Assembly: GCF_003024685.1 (NCBI RefSeq)
Contig: NZ_PYLQ01000012.1
Location: 1-64,000, forward strand
Direction: 5' to 3'
DNA from: Faecalibacillus intestinalis
GTDB lineage: Bacteria > Bacillota_I > Bacilli_A > Erysipelotrichales > Coprobacillaceae
Length of the DNA stretch: 64,000 bases
The notes under the pieces were generated by a model. It made no database searches and was not told the origin of the DNA. It saw only the letters and a list, made by a program, of their open reading frames with translations. Of this stretch, positions 1-7,608 are shown in pieces. Numbering within the stretch: the first letter of the stretch is position 1; each line of letters opens with the position of its first letter. A program made the translations under genes and the position numbers.

Positions 1-15
1 ATAGGAGAAAAGAAA

Positions 16-648
16 ATGGAATTTATAATTGATACAGTAAACTTAGAAGATATAAAAGAAGCAGTAGAATATATGCCAATTGTAGGAGTAACAAGTAATC
101 CTTCAATCGTAAAGAAAACAAGTCCAAAAGACTTCTTTCAACATATGAAAGAAGTAAGAAAAATCATTGGAAAAGAAAGAAGTCTTCATATTCAAGTGAT
201 TTCTAAGGAATGTGATGAAATCGTTAAAGAAGCCCATCGTATTATTGAAGAAATTGATGATCAAGTTTATATCAAAGTGCCTGTTTCTTATGAAGGAGTC
301 AAAGCTATTAAACAATTAAAGGCAGAAGGAATAAATGTAACAGCGACAGCTGTTTATGATTTGATGCAAGCCTATATGGCCTTGGCAGCAGGAGCAGACT
401 ATATTGCACCTTATGTCAATAGAATAGGGAACCTAGGAAATGATCCAATGGAACTGATCAATGAATTATCTAATAGAATCGTACAAGATGGTTATGATTG
501 TAAGATATTAGCAGCAAGCTTTAAAGGGGTACAACAAGTAAGAGATGCCTTCAATTATGGAAGTCAAGCAATCACAGCGCCAGTAGAAGTCTTAAAACAA
601 ATCTTTGCGAATCCAAGTATTGAAAAAGCAAGTTTTAAACTAATGTGA
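16..648 (+). CDS. fsa: Transaldolase-like fructose-6-phosphate aldolase
   Basis: A 210-residue cytosolic aldolase of the transaldolase/TalC family, a compact single TIM barrel about 100 residues shorter than classical transaldolase. The family reversibly cleaves fructose 6-phosphate or transfers dihydroxyacetone units. The N-terminal VGVTSNPSIVKK stretch (about residue 23) and the ILAASFKGVQQV strand (about residue 165), which carries a family lysine, are both recognisable. The start follows AGGAG in the first bases of the window. The last 85 bases overlap the convergent ABC permease ORF. Whether it acts as fructose-6-phosphate aldolase or transaldolase cannot be decided from sequence alone. 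Confidence 0.85.
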   Translation: MEFIIDTVNLEDIKEAVEYMPIVGVTSNPSIVKKTSPKDFFQHMKEVRKIIGKERSLHIQVISKECDEIVKEAHRIIEEIDDQVYIKVPVSYEGVKAIKQLKAEGINVTATAVYDLMQAYMALAAGADYIAPYVNRIGNLGNDPMELINELSNRIVQDGYDCKILAASFKGVQQVRDAFNYGSQAITAPVEVLKQIFANPSIEKASFKLM

Positions 649-1280
649 TAAGAAATTATATTACAGATGAATGTGAATATAACAGTTGCAAGTGTTACCA
701 TAGATAAATGGTTTTCTATAAGTGAATCAATAATTGTTTCTAAATCAAAACCAATGAATTTTGTTAGAAAATAAATTAGAGCTACAAATAAGAAGATACC
801 ACCAAAAACAATGATCATTGCAAGTTGACTTCTTTGTGCTTCAAAGTAGACTCCTACAGGAGTTATGATTGCAATCACAAAATAAGAAAACATAAGTGTT
901 AGTAGGCAACCTTGTAGAAAATCACTATTTAGAAAATGAAATGATTGTTGAATACGATAGTAACCTATACTTGAAATACAAATCGCAAAGAATAGAAAAA
1001 GTAATCCTAATAAAATACCTAAGCTATATTTTTGTTTAAGATAATCTTCTTTTTTTATAGGCAAAGTAAATAAAGATGTAAAGCCATGATTGATACTATC
1101 ATAACTAATTGTACTCATTAAAATGATACCTGGAAATACACTGAAATAACCTAAAACAAAGGTGGGTTTCTTATAGAAATAAGAAGAGCCAAAACCAAAT
1201 AAAACAAGAAAGAGAAAGAGTAATTTGCTTTCTTTGATATATGAAAAATCTTTAATAAATAGTCCCTTCATTTTATTCAC
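564..1280 (-). CDS. ABC-2 type transporter permease subunit
   Basis: A 238-residue integral membrane protein with about six hydrophobic segments, such as LLFLFLVLFGFG near residue 20 and LGILLGLLFLFFAICI near 90. It is the membrane partner of the ATPase encoded just upstream, whose 3' end it overlaps by 8 bases, so the two are probably translationally coupled. The layout matches YtrBC-type exporters controlled by a short GntR protein. The C-terminal ~20 residues are read from the antisense of the aldolase 3' end, which suggests the native stop was lost when the two genes were brought together. The substrate is unknown. Confidence 0.8.
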   Translation of the reverse strand: MNKMKGLFIKDFSYIKESKLLFLFLVLFGFGSSYFYKKPTFVLGYFSVFPGIILMSTISYDSINHGFTSLFTLPIKKEDYLKQKYSLGILLGLLFLFFAICISSIGYYRIQQSFHFLNSDFLQGCLLTLMFSYFVIAIITPVGVYFEAQRSQLAMIIVFGGIFLFVALIYFLTKFIGFDLETIIDSLIENHLSMVTLATVIFTFICNIISYHISLKLAFSILGFAKICFKTSTGAVIA

Positions 1281-2109
1281 CCCTTAACATCATAGAAAAT
1301 AAAGTATCAAAATTATTCTTTTCAATAATAATTTCTGGATAGTTTTCTTGATAGAATTGTTTTTGATTTGTTAAAGCAGTATAACCATAATTTTCTTTTC
1401 TCGTCTTTATAAAGTAATTATGATCTACTTGATTAAATTGTTCTTCTGTTAATTTTAACAAACCATATTGATCTAATAAACAATCCGTTGTTTCATGGAA
1501 TATAAATTTGCCATCATCAATCATATAAATATCATCACATAGACCTTCTAAATCAGAAGAAATATGAGAACTAATTAAAACTGAACGGTTTTCATCTTCT
1601 TCCATAAATTCTCGAATTAAGTCAATGATTTCTTCTCGAGCAAGAACATCTAAACCATTTGTTGGTTCGTCGAGAATAAGAAATGAGGCATGATGTGATA
1701 AGGCAATTAAAACATTGAGTTTTGCTTTCATACCGGTAGAGAATTCATTGATTTTTTTATCTAAAGGAAATTGATATTGTTTACATTTTTGTAGAAAGTA
1801 ATCTAAATCAAAATCTTTATAGGTGTTATTTAAAAGATTTATTAAATCTTTCAATTTAAGATATTCACATAAAGAAATATTAGCTAGTGTACAACCAATT
1901 TTATTTTTATCAACATCTTTATAATCTTTATCTAAAAGTGTAATATCACCAGAATCGATATGAATGAGATTTAAAATAACTTTAAAAAGTGTAGTTTTTC
2001 CTGAACCATTTTTTCCTATTATTCCAGTAATGGAACCGGGTTTTATTTCTAATGAACAATCTAAATGAAAATGTGAATAAGTTTTTTGAATATGATTAAC
2101 TTTTAACAT
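1273..2109 (-). CDS. ABC transporter ATP-binding protein (YtrB-like)
   Basis: A 278-residue ABC ATPase. It has a Walker A GKNGSGKTT near residue 33, a degenerate signature FSTGMKAK near 123, and Walker B with LILDEPTNGLD near 143. The extra ~70 residues after the nucleotide-binding domain are typical of single-domain ABC-2 exporter ATPases. It starts one base after the GntR stop and overlaps the permease, so the three genes form one leftward operon. The system probably exports or responds to a cell-envelope-active compound, as YtrA-regulated operons do. This is inference from layout, not from a substrate signature. Confidence 0.88.
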   Translation of the reverse strand: MLKVNHIQKTYSHFHLDCSLEIKPGSITGIIGKNGSGKTTLFKVILNLIHIDSGDITLLDKDYKDVDKNKIGCTLANISLCEYLKLKDLINLLNNTYKDFDLDYFLQKCKQYQFPLDKKINEFSTGMKAKLNVLIALSHHASFLILDEPTNGLDVLAREEIIDLIREFMEEDENRSVLISSHISSDLEGLCDDIYMIDDGKFIFHETTDCLLDQYGLLKLTEEQFNQVDHNYFIKTRKENYGYTALTNQKQFYQENYPEIIIEKNNFDTLFSMMLRGE

Positions 2110-2110
2110 A

Positions 2111-2482
2111 TTACTCCTCCATTAATAGTTCTAGCATTTCTTTAATTTCTTCATAACTCACACCAGCTTGTTTTCCTTTTTGAATGGCTTTTTCTAAATA
2201 ATCTTCTATCTCTTTTCGTGCTTCTTCTAGAAGTGTTTCTTCATTAACAGCAAGAATAAAAGTTCCTTTACCATGAATTGTTTTAGTAAGACCTCCGTTT
2301 TCTAAAAAATCATAGGCTTTTTTTACAGTAAGAGCACTAATTTGTAATTCTTTAGCAAGACTTCTTACAGAAGGCAAAGCATCATTTTCTTTTAAAGTGT
2401 GGTTATTGATTTGTTTCTTTATCTGATCGACAATTTGTTCATAAATTGGAATCATAGATGAGTGATTAATAATTATGCGCAT
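2111..2482 (-). CDS. YtrA-type GntR transcriptional repressor
   Basis: A 123-residue short GntR-family regulator. The winged helix spans roughly residues 10-75 (IYEQIVDQIKKQI, then LPSVRSLAKELQIS and NGGLTKTIHGKGTF). It is followed by a short helical dimerisation tail instead of a ligand-binding domain, as in the YtrA subfamily. The ATG at 2482 is preferred over a longer upstream reading because GGAGGAGG lies at the right distance and the promoter lies inside the longer ORF. It heads the ABC operon and probably represses it through the TACTGTT repeats just upstream. Confidence 0.87.
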   Translation of the reverse strand: MRIIINHSSMIPIYEQIVDQIKKQINNHTLKENDALPSVRSLAKELQISALTVKKAYDFLENGGLTKTIHGKGTFILAVNEETLLEEARKEIEDYLEKAIQKGKQAGVSYEEIKEMLELLMEE

Positions 2483-2498
2483 ATAAGTCCTCCTCCAT

Positions 2499-2545
2499 CT
2501 ATAAACAGTATATAACAGTATAAAACAGTTTGTCAACTGTTTGGG
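2499..2545 (-). promoter_or_regulatory. Promoter and GntR operator of the ABC operon
   Basis: On the minus strand TTGACA (2531-2536) is followed after 18 bases by TATACT (2507-2512). The spacer and flanks hold repeated ACTGTTT / TATACTGTTA half-sites and their inverted AAACAGTT counterparts. The repeats overlap both core elements, which fits autorepression by the short GntR protein. Confidence 0.7.
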
Positions 2546-2689
2546 CAATCCAGCCAATAAAATAGTGAGAGAACGATGATAAAATAAGGCAGAAGGAAGA
2601 TGAAGATGATGAGTAATCATGTTATTGGATATGGAATGAATGAGGTTGTAGAAACAGCAGTTACCATGTTTTAAAAATCTGAGATAAGC

Positions 2690-3039
2690 GTAAATACTTG
2701 CAAGAAAATTATTAATGCATGCCTTGGTAGTTCATGTAGATATGATAGGAATAAATATGAAACTATAGAGTATCTTTATGAAGATTATTATGGAAATTGT
2801 CTGAAAAAAATTGAAAAAAGGAAGATCAAGTTGTACTTGGGCGTTGGGAAATTCCTAGTGAAATTAGAGAAGCTATTGTAGCACCACAAATTTGTAAAGA
2901 ATGTTATAACAAGTTGTCTCAAAAATATGATATGGAAAAAGCATTTGTTCCTGACGATGAAAAGCATGTGGTAAATTTTATATTTTTTGTTGAGGTATTT
3001 TATTTAAAAGATATAATAGTTGAAAAAGGAGTGTTGAAT
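2690..3039 (+). pseudogene. Decayed coding remnant before the acetyltransferase
   Basis: Two short stretches read like protein in different frames: one with EYLYEDYYGNCLKKI around 2760-2810, the other with GRWEIPSEIREAIVAP and ICKECYNKLSQKYD around 2840-2930. A stop and frame change separate them. The second stays open into the downstream gene, so naive gene callers will extend that gene's start. I do not recognise the ancestral family; the CxxC suggests a former metal-binding domain. Confidence 0.4.
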
Positions 3040-3597
3040 ATGACTGAAAAAGAAAAGATGGAAGCAGGTTTATGGTATGATGCGAATAATGATCAAGAAC
3101 TCATAGATCAAAGATTAGTTTGTCAGGATTTATGCTTTGAATTAAATCAATTAAAACCAAGTGATGAAAAAAGAAATGAAATAATTGAAAAGATTTTAGG
3201 ATATTTTCCAGAGAATCTTGTTTTGTTAAGTCCTTTTACAGCAGATTATGGAAAAAATATAAAATTAGGAAAGAATGTTTTTGTGAACATTAATAACTAT
3301 TTTATGGATGGGGCATCCATTGAAATAGGTGATCATGTTTTTATTGGTCCTTCTTGTGGGTTTTATACAGCGAATCATCCATTGAATTATACAAGAAGAA
3401 ATCAAGGACTAGAAAAAGCTTTACCAATTAAAGTAGGGAATAATTGTTGGTTTGGGGCCAATGTTTCTGTGATGCCAGGAGTTACCATTGGTGCGGGGTG
3501 TGTGATTGCAGCAGGAGCAGTGGTGACTAAAAATATGCCAGACAATAGCCTGATTGCAGGTGTTCCAGCAAAAGTCATTAAAACAATTGAACAATAA
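3040..3597 (+). CDS. maa: Maltose/galactoside O-acetyltransferase family protein
   Basis: A 185-residue acetyl-CoA-dependent O-acetyltransferase of the left-handed beta-helix (LbetaH) family. The N-terminal maltose acetyltransferase motif MTEKEKMEAGLWYDAN is followed by hexapeptide repeats, including IGPSCGFYTANHP with the catalytic His, and ends with the typical VPAKVIK. The ATG at 3040 is chosen because AAAAGGAGT precedes it and the family N-terminus begins there; upstream reading is a fused remnant. It is monocistronic and ends in a strong hairpin shared with asd. The substrate is probably a sugar, but its identity is not visible. Confidence 0.88.
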   Translation: MTEKEKMEAGLWYDANNDQELIDQRLVCQDLCFELNQLKPSDEKRNEIIEKILGYFPENLVLLSPFTADYGKNIKLGKNVFVNINNYFMDGASIEIGDHVFIGPSCGFYTANHPLNYTRRNQGLEKALPIKVGNNCWFGANVSVMPGVTIGAGCVIAAGAVVTKNMPDNSLIAGVPAKVIKTIEQ

Positions 3598-3630
3598 AAA
3601 TGACCTCCATTGGAGGTCATTGCCTTTTAT
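3596..3630. terminator. Bidirectional terminator between maa and asd
   Basis: A 9-bp stem ATGACCTCC/GGAGGTCAT with a 3-base loop is flanked by A-rich sequence on the left and TTTTATTTT on the right. It can stop both converging transcripts. Confidence 0.85.
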
Positions 3631-4664
3631 TTTAATAAACCTAATTCAATCATTTTTAATCCGATGTCTACAGAGTTATAAGCAGCACCTTTCATTAATT
3701 GGTCACCTGTAATCCATAAACTTAAAGCGTTATCTTTATATAAATCTTTTCTAACGCGTCCAACGTGAGTTAATTCATCACCAATAAAGCTTGTTGGCAT
3801 TGGATATACTTGGTTAGCTAAATCATCACATAAATCGATACCTGTACTATTTCCTAATAATTCAAAGACTTTATCCATATCGATTGTTTTTTTAGTTTCA
3901 ATATAGATTGATTCACTATGTCCACGTAAAACAGGAACACGTACACAAGTCGCATTGACTTCAATATCTTTATTGAAGATTTTTTTAGTTTCATTAACCA
4001 TTTTCATTTCTTCTTTACTATATCCATTTGATAAATCAAATTTATCAACTTGAGGAATACAGTTGAAAGCAATTGGAAAATGTTTTTTATCTCCAGCACA
4101 AGGTAATGTTTTAGCAACAGGTTCTTTACCATCTAAAACTTCTTGGCTTTGACGATAAAGCTCTTCCATACCAGCAACACCAGCACCAGATACAGCTTGG
4201 TAAGTAGAAACAACGATTCTTTCAATATCAAATTCATCATTTAATCTTGTTAATGCACTACACATCATAATTGTTGTACAGTTTGGACAAGAAATAATTC
4301 CATGATGATTTACTAATGCTTCACCATTTACTTCAGGTACAACTAAAGGAACATTAGGATCCATTCTAAAATGTGAAGTATTATCAATATTGACACATCC
4401 AGCTTCTACGGCATATTTCATATATTTTTCTGAAATACTTCCACCAGCAGACCAGAAAGCAACTTCAACACCTTCAAAACTGTTTTCAGTTAATTCTTCA
4501 ACAACAAATTTATGTCCTTCAAATTCGATTTCTTTTCCAGCACTTCTTGCAGAAGCTAATAATTTAATACTTTCAAAAGGAAAGTTAAATTGGAAAACAC
4601 ATCTTAACATTTCACGACCAACGGCACCAGTAGCACCTACAATAGCAATTTTAAATTTTTTCAT
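3627..4664 (-). CDS. asd: Aspartate-semialdehyde dehydrogenase
   Basis: A 345-residue NADP-dependent enzyme that reduces aspartyl phosphate to aspartate semialdehyde, the branch point to lysine/diaminopimelate and homoserine. An N-terminal Rossmann motif VGATGAVGREML is followed by the active-site SCPNCTTIMM (Cys near residue 129) and the QAVSGAGVAG loop. The length is normal. It lies 13 bases downstream of hom in the same leftward operon, so it is expected to come under the hom leader attenuator. The bidirectional terminator follows. Confidence 0.95.
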   Translation of the reverse strand: MKKFKIAIVGATGAVGREMLRCVFQFNFPFESIKLLASARSAGKEIEFEGHKFVVEELTENSFEGVEVAFWSAGGSISEKYMKYAVEAGCVNIDNTSHFRMDPNVPLVVPEVNGEALVNHHGIISCPNCTTIMMCSALTRLNDEFDIERIVVSTYQAVSGAGVAGMEELYRQSQEVLDGKEPVAKTLPCAGDKKHFPIAFNCIPQVDKFDLSNGYSKEEMKMVNETKKIFNKDIEVNATCVRVPVLRGHSESIYIETKKTIDMDKVFELLGNSTGIDLCDDLANQVYPMPTSFIGDELTHVGRVRKDLYKDNALSLWITGDQLMKGAAYNSVDIGLKMIELGLLK

Positions 4665-4677
4665 TTTTATAATCTCC

Positions 4678-5832
4678 TTATCCTCTTACTTTGAAAATAA
4701 CAGCATTTTCATCATTTAATTTATTTTTTAAATCAGCTAATTCAATTTCTTCTGTTATATAAATATGATCATCTTTTTCACTATAGTATGTTTCATAAGG
4801 AATATCTACAGGTTTAGATGCTCTTACATAATAGCGTGAAGAAGAAATAGGGTAAACATGTTTACAATCTTCATAATCATGTGACCATCTTTCTACTTGG
4901 TGTGTTTTCATGATATCACTGACAACAGCTGAAGCAGTGACATAACGTCCAGCACCACGACCATAATAGATGATGTTATTAACATAATCGTTATCGATTT
5001 CAACAACGTTGTAAGAATCCATAACATTAGCAACAAGTTCATTTAAATTAACAAGTGTTGCGGAAACATCAATTCCTAAACCATCTTTAACAGGTTTTGC
5101 TTGAGCAATCATTTTAAAACGATAACCTAATTTTTTAGCGTAATCCATATCTAATTTAGTGACATTACGGATACCGCTAGCTTGAATTTGATCAAAGTCA
5201 ACAAATTTTTGATAACCATTTTGCGCTAAGATACAAATTTTATGAGCAGCATCAATTCCATCTAAGTCTAAAGCTGGATTAGCTTCAACATATCCTAAAC
5301 CATCTGCAATTGATAAGGCTTCATCAAAATCAAGATTTTCATTTTCCATTAAAGTTAAAATAAAGTTTGTTGTTCCATTTAAAATACCAACAATTTCTTT
5401 AGTGTTATTTGCAATCAAACTTTCTTTTTGACTTGCTAGAACAGGAATACCTCCCCCTACAGAAGCTTCATAGAAAATATGTACATCATTTGCTTTAGCA
5501 GTTTTGAAAATTTCTTTTCCATAATGAGCTAATAAAGCTTTATTAGCTGTAACTACATGTTTTTTGTTATTTAATGCTTCTAAGATAATGTTTTTCGCAA
5601 TTGTTGTTCCCCCAATAAGTTCAACCACGACATCAATTTCCTCATCATTAATAACATCATGATAATCTTTTGTATAGATGATTTCCTTAGGTAAGTCTAC
5701 TTCTTCAAGACCACACCCGTATTTAACAACAATTTCTTGTTTCATTTCTTTTTCTAAACGTGTTTTTTCATTTGTAAGAATTTCAATGACCCCATATCCT
5801 ACAGTACCAAGTCCAATAACACCTATTTTCAT
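4678..5832 (-). CDS. hom: Homoserine dehydrogenase
   Basis: A 384-residue NAD(P)H-dependent reductase converting aspartate semialdehyde to homoserine. A Rossmann fold (IGVIGLGTVGYGV) precedes VVTANKALLAHYG, GILNGTTNFIL and GLGYVEANPALDLDG. It is shorter than the ~430-residue Gram-positive form with a full C-terminal ACT domain; only about 60 residues follow the catalytic domain, so classical ACT feedback by threonine may be reduced. It is first in hom-asd and is preceded by its own promoter, a Thr/Ile leader peptide and a terminator hairpin immediately before the AAGGGGG ribosome site. Confidence 0.94.
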   Translation of the reverse strand: MKIGVIGLGTVGYGVIEILTNEKTRLEKEMKQEIVVKYGCGLEEVDLPKEIIYTKDYHDVINDEEIDVVVELIGGTTIAKNIILEALNNKKHVVTANKALLAHYGKEIFKTAKANDVHIFYEASVGGGIPVLASQKESLIANNTKEIVGILNGTTNFILTLMENENLDFDEALSIADGLGYVEANPALDLDGIDAAHKICILAQNGYQKFVDFDQIQASGIRNVTKLDMDYAKKLGYRFKMIAQAKPVKDGLGIDVSATLVNLNELVANVMDSYNVVEIDNDYVNNIIYYGRGAGRYVTASAVVSDIMKTHQVERWSHDYEDCKHVYPISSSRYYVRASKPVDIPYETYYSEKDDHIYITEEIELADLKNKLNDENAVIFKVRG

Positions 5833-5847
5833 GATAGTCCCCCTTAT

Positions 5848-5873
5848 AATAAAAATAGACCAAATGGTCTATT
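5848..5873 (-). terminator. Attenuator terminator in the hom leader
   Basis: In the RNA the stem AATAGACC (5873-5866) pairs with GGTCTATT (5861-5854) around a 4-base loop, followed by TTTATT. It lies directly upstream of the hom ribosome site. Its 5' arm can instead pair with 5898-5888, which gives an alternative antiterminator. Confidence 0.85.
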
Positions 5874-5909
5874 GAAAACTTAACATAAACAAACCATTAT
5901 TCTTGAGCT

Positions 5910-5951
5910 TTATTTTTTAAATGCATCAATAATAGTTTTAATGGTTATCAT
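5910..5951 (-). CDS. Threonine/isoleucine leader peptide of hom-asd
   Basis: A 13-codon ORF, MITIKTIIDAFKK, lies in the hom leader with a GAGG ribosome site seven bases upstream of its ATG. Two Thr and four Ile codons occur among the first eight, the two end products of this pathway branch. The Thr/Ile codons overlap RNA segment 1 (5946-5939), which can pair with segment 2 (5899-5892). The stop lies about 10 bases before segment 2. This is the geometry of ribosome-stalling attenuators such as enterobacterial thrL. No T-box core sequence is present. Confidence 0.75.
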   Translation of the reverse strand: MITIKTIIDAFKK

Positions 5952-5982
5952 AGTTAAGCCTCGCTTTCTTTACTTTTTTGAT

Positions 5983-6011
5983 ATAATAGCATGATTGTAT
6001 ACAGTAGTCAA
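5983..6011 (-). promoter_or_regulatory. hom promoter with GTATAC dyad
   Basis: On the minus strand TTGACT (6011-6006) is followed after 17 bases by TATTAT (5988-5983). A palindromic core GTATAC (5997-6002) sits in the spacer close to the -35 box. The predicted start gives a ~145-base leader. Confidence 0.75.
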
Positions 6012-6065
6012 TTTTTTCTCATAGTTTCTTTCCTTATATTATATTAATAATAAAATCTTGGATTG

Positions 6066-6094
6066 TTGACTTTGTATACAATATTCAATATAAT
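6066..6094 (+). promoter_or_regulatory. thrC promoter with GTATAC dyad
   Basis: TTGACT (6066-6071), 17 bases, TATAAT (6089-6094). The palindrome TTGTATACAA lies directly after the -35 box (6072-6081), mirroring the hom promoter. This suggests one DNA-binding regulator for both divergent threonine operons. Confidence 0.8.
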
Positions 6095-6120
6095 AAATTC
6101 AATTATTGGAGGATATAGCG

Positions 6121-7605
6121 ATGAATAAGACATATGTAAGTACGCGTAATCATCAAAATCAAATCAATTTCTATCAAGCAATTGTACAAGGAATTGGTGA
6201 TGATGGGGGATTGTTAGTTCCTAATTTTGATTTTCAAAAATTAGATTTAAATAAATTAGTTCAATTAAATTATGTAGATTTAGCAACAGAGGTGATTTCA
6301 ACTTTTGTTCCTGAAGATGGTAAAGAACTTATCCATCAAGCATGTTTAAATGCATATGGAAAAGGTTTATTTCCAAAAATTGTTGTTCCTGTAAAAAAAG
6401 CAGGAGATGTTTATGTAGCTGAATTATTCCATGGACAAACAGCTGCTTTTAAAGATATGGCATTATCTTTATTACCACATTTAATGACTTTATCTTTAAA
6501 ACAATTAAAAGAAGATCGTGAAGTCATGATTTTAGCAGCAACAAGTGGTGATACTGGTAAAGCTGCTTTAGAAGGATTTAAAGATGTTGAAGGAACATGT
6601 ATTAAAGTATTTTATCCATTAGATGGAGTAAGTGCGATTCAACAACAACAAATGGTTTCTCAAGAAGGAAAAAATGTTAAAGTTGTTGGAATTCATGGTA
6701 ACTTTGATGATGCTCAAAGTGCTGTAAAAGTAGCGTTTGGAGATAAAATGTTAAAAGAAGTAAGTGATCAACATCATGTTTTCTTATCTTCAGCTAACTC
6801 AATTAATGTAGGACGTTTGATTCCACAAATCGTTTATTATTTCCATAGTTATTTTGAACTTGTAAGAAATAAAGAAATTGAAATGGGAGATCAAGTAAAC
6901 TTCTGTATACCTAGTGGAAACTTTGGGAATTGTTTGGCAGGATGGTTTGCGAAAAATATGGGTCTTCCTGTTAATAAATTTATTACCGCATCTAATAAGA
7001 ATAATATTTTAACTGATTTCTTTACAACAGGTAAATATGATGCTAATAGGGAATTCTTTAAAACAAATGCACCGGCAATGGATATTTTAGTATCAAGTAA
7101 CTTAGAAAGACTTGTATGGTATATGTCTGGAAAAGATGGTGATAAGGTTAAAGAATACATGGAAAAATTAAAAGCAGATGGTATTTATGAAGTTGATGAT
7201 GAAACATTTGCACGTATTCAAGATCAATTTAAAGCAGGATATTTAAATGAAGAAGAAGTTTTAAAAACAATTAAAGATTGTTATGAAGATAATGGTTATG
7301 TTTTAGATACACATACAGCGTGTGGTTATGGTGTATTAAAACAATATCAAAAGGAAACTGGAGATCAAACTAAAACAATCTTACTTTCAACAGCTTCACC
7401 ATATAAATTCCCTGAATCTGTTTATAAAGCATTATTCAATGAAGAATTAGATGTTTATGATGCAATTGAAAAATTAAATAAAAAAACAGGTGTAGCAGTA
7501 CCTAAACCATTAGTTGGAATTAAGGATAGAGAAGTGCTACATAAAACACATATTGATAAAACAGAAATTATTAATTTTATTAAATCAGAAATGGAAGGAC
7601 TTTAA
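6121..7605 (+). CDS. thrC: Threonine synthase
   Basis: A 494-residue PLP enzyme converting O-phosphohomoserine to threonine. It is of the longer threonine synthase type with the N-terminal YVSTRN and LVPNFDFQKL segments. The PLP-lysine motif FHGQTAAFKDMALSLLP and the ATSGDTGKAALEGF phosphate-binding loop are intact. The ATG at 6121 is chosen because GGAGG lies just upstream; an in-frame TTG at 6106 would overlap that ribosome site. It is followed after three bases by thrB. It has no leader peptide, unlike hom, so its control is probably at the promoter. Confidence 0.95.
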   Translation: MNKTYVSTRNHQNQINFYQAIVQGIGDDGGLLVPNFDFQKLDLNKLVQLNYVDLATEVISTFVPEDGKELIHQACLNAYGKGLFPKIVVPVKKAGDVYVAELFHGQTAAFKDMALSLLPHLMTLSLKQLKEDREVMILAATSGDTGKAALEGFKDVEGTCIKVFYPLDGVSAIQQQQMVSQEGKNVKVVGIHGNFDDAQSAVKVAFGDKMLKEVSDQHHVFLSSANSINVGRLIPQIVYYFHSYFELVRNKEIEMGDQVNFCIPSGNFGNCLAGWFAKNMGLPVNKFITASNKNNILTDFFTTGKYDANREFFKTNAPAMDILVSSNLERLVWYMSGKDGDKVKEYMEKLKADGIYEVDDETFARIQDQFKAGYLNEEEVLKTIKDCYEDNGYVLDTHTACGYGVLKQYQKETGDQTKTILLSTASPYKFPESVYKALFNEELDVYDAIEKLNKKTGVAVPKPLVGIKDREVLHKTHIDKTEIINFIKSEMEGL

Positions 7606-7608
7606 AGA

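Noticed and set aside
2483-2620. 46-residue N-terminal extension of the GntR regulator
   Set aside because: It runs through the promoter and operator, and a GGAGGAGG site marks the ATG at 2482.
5833-5977. T-box in the hom leader
   Set aside because: No AGGGTGG-type T-box sequence or stem I motifs; a leader peptide and three-segment switch explain the region better.
6106-6120. TTG start giving threonine synthase five extra residues
   Set aside because: It overlaps the GGAGG ribosome site; ATG at 6121 is correctly spaced.
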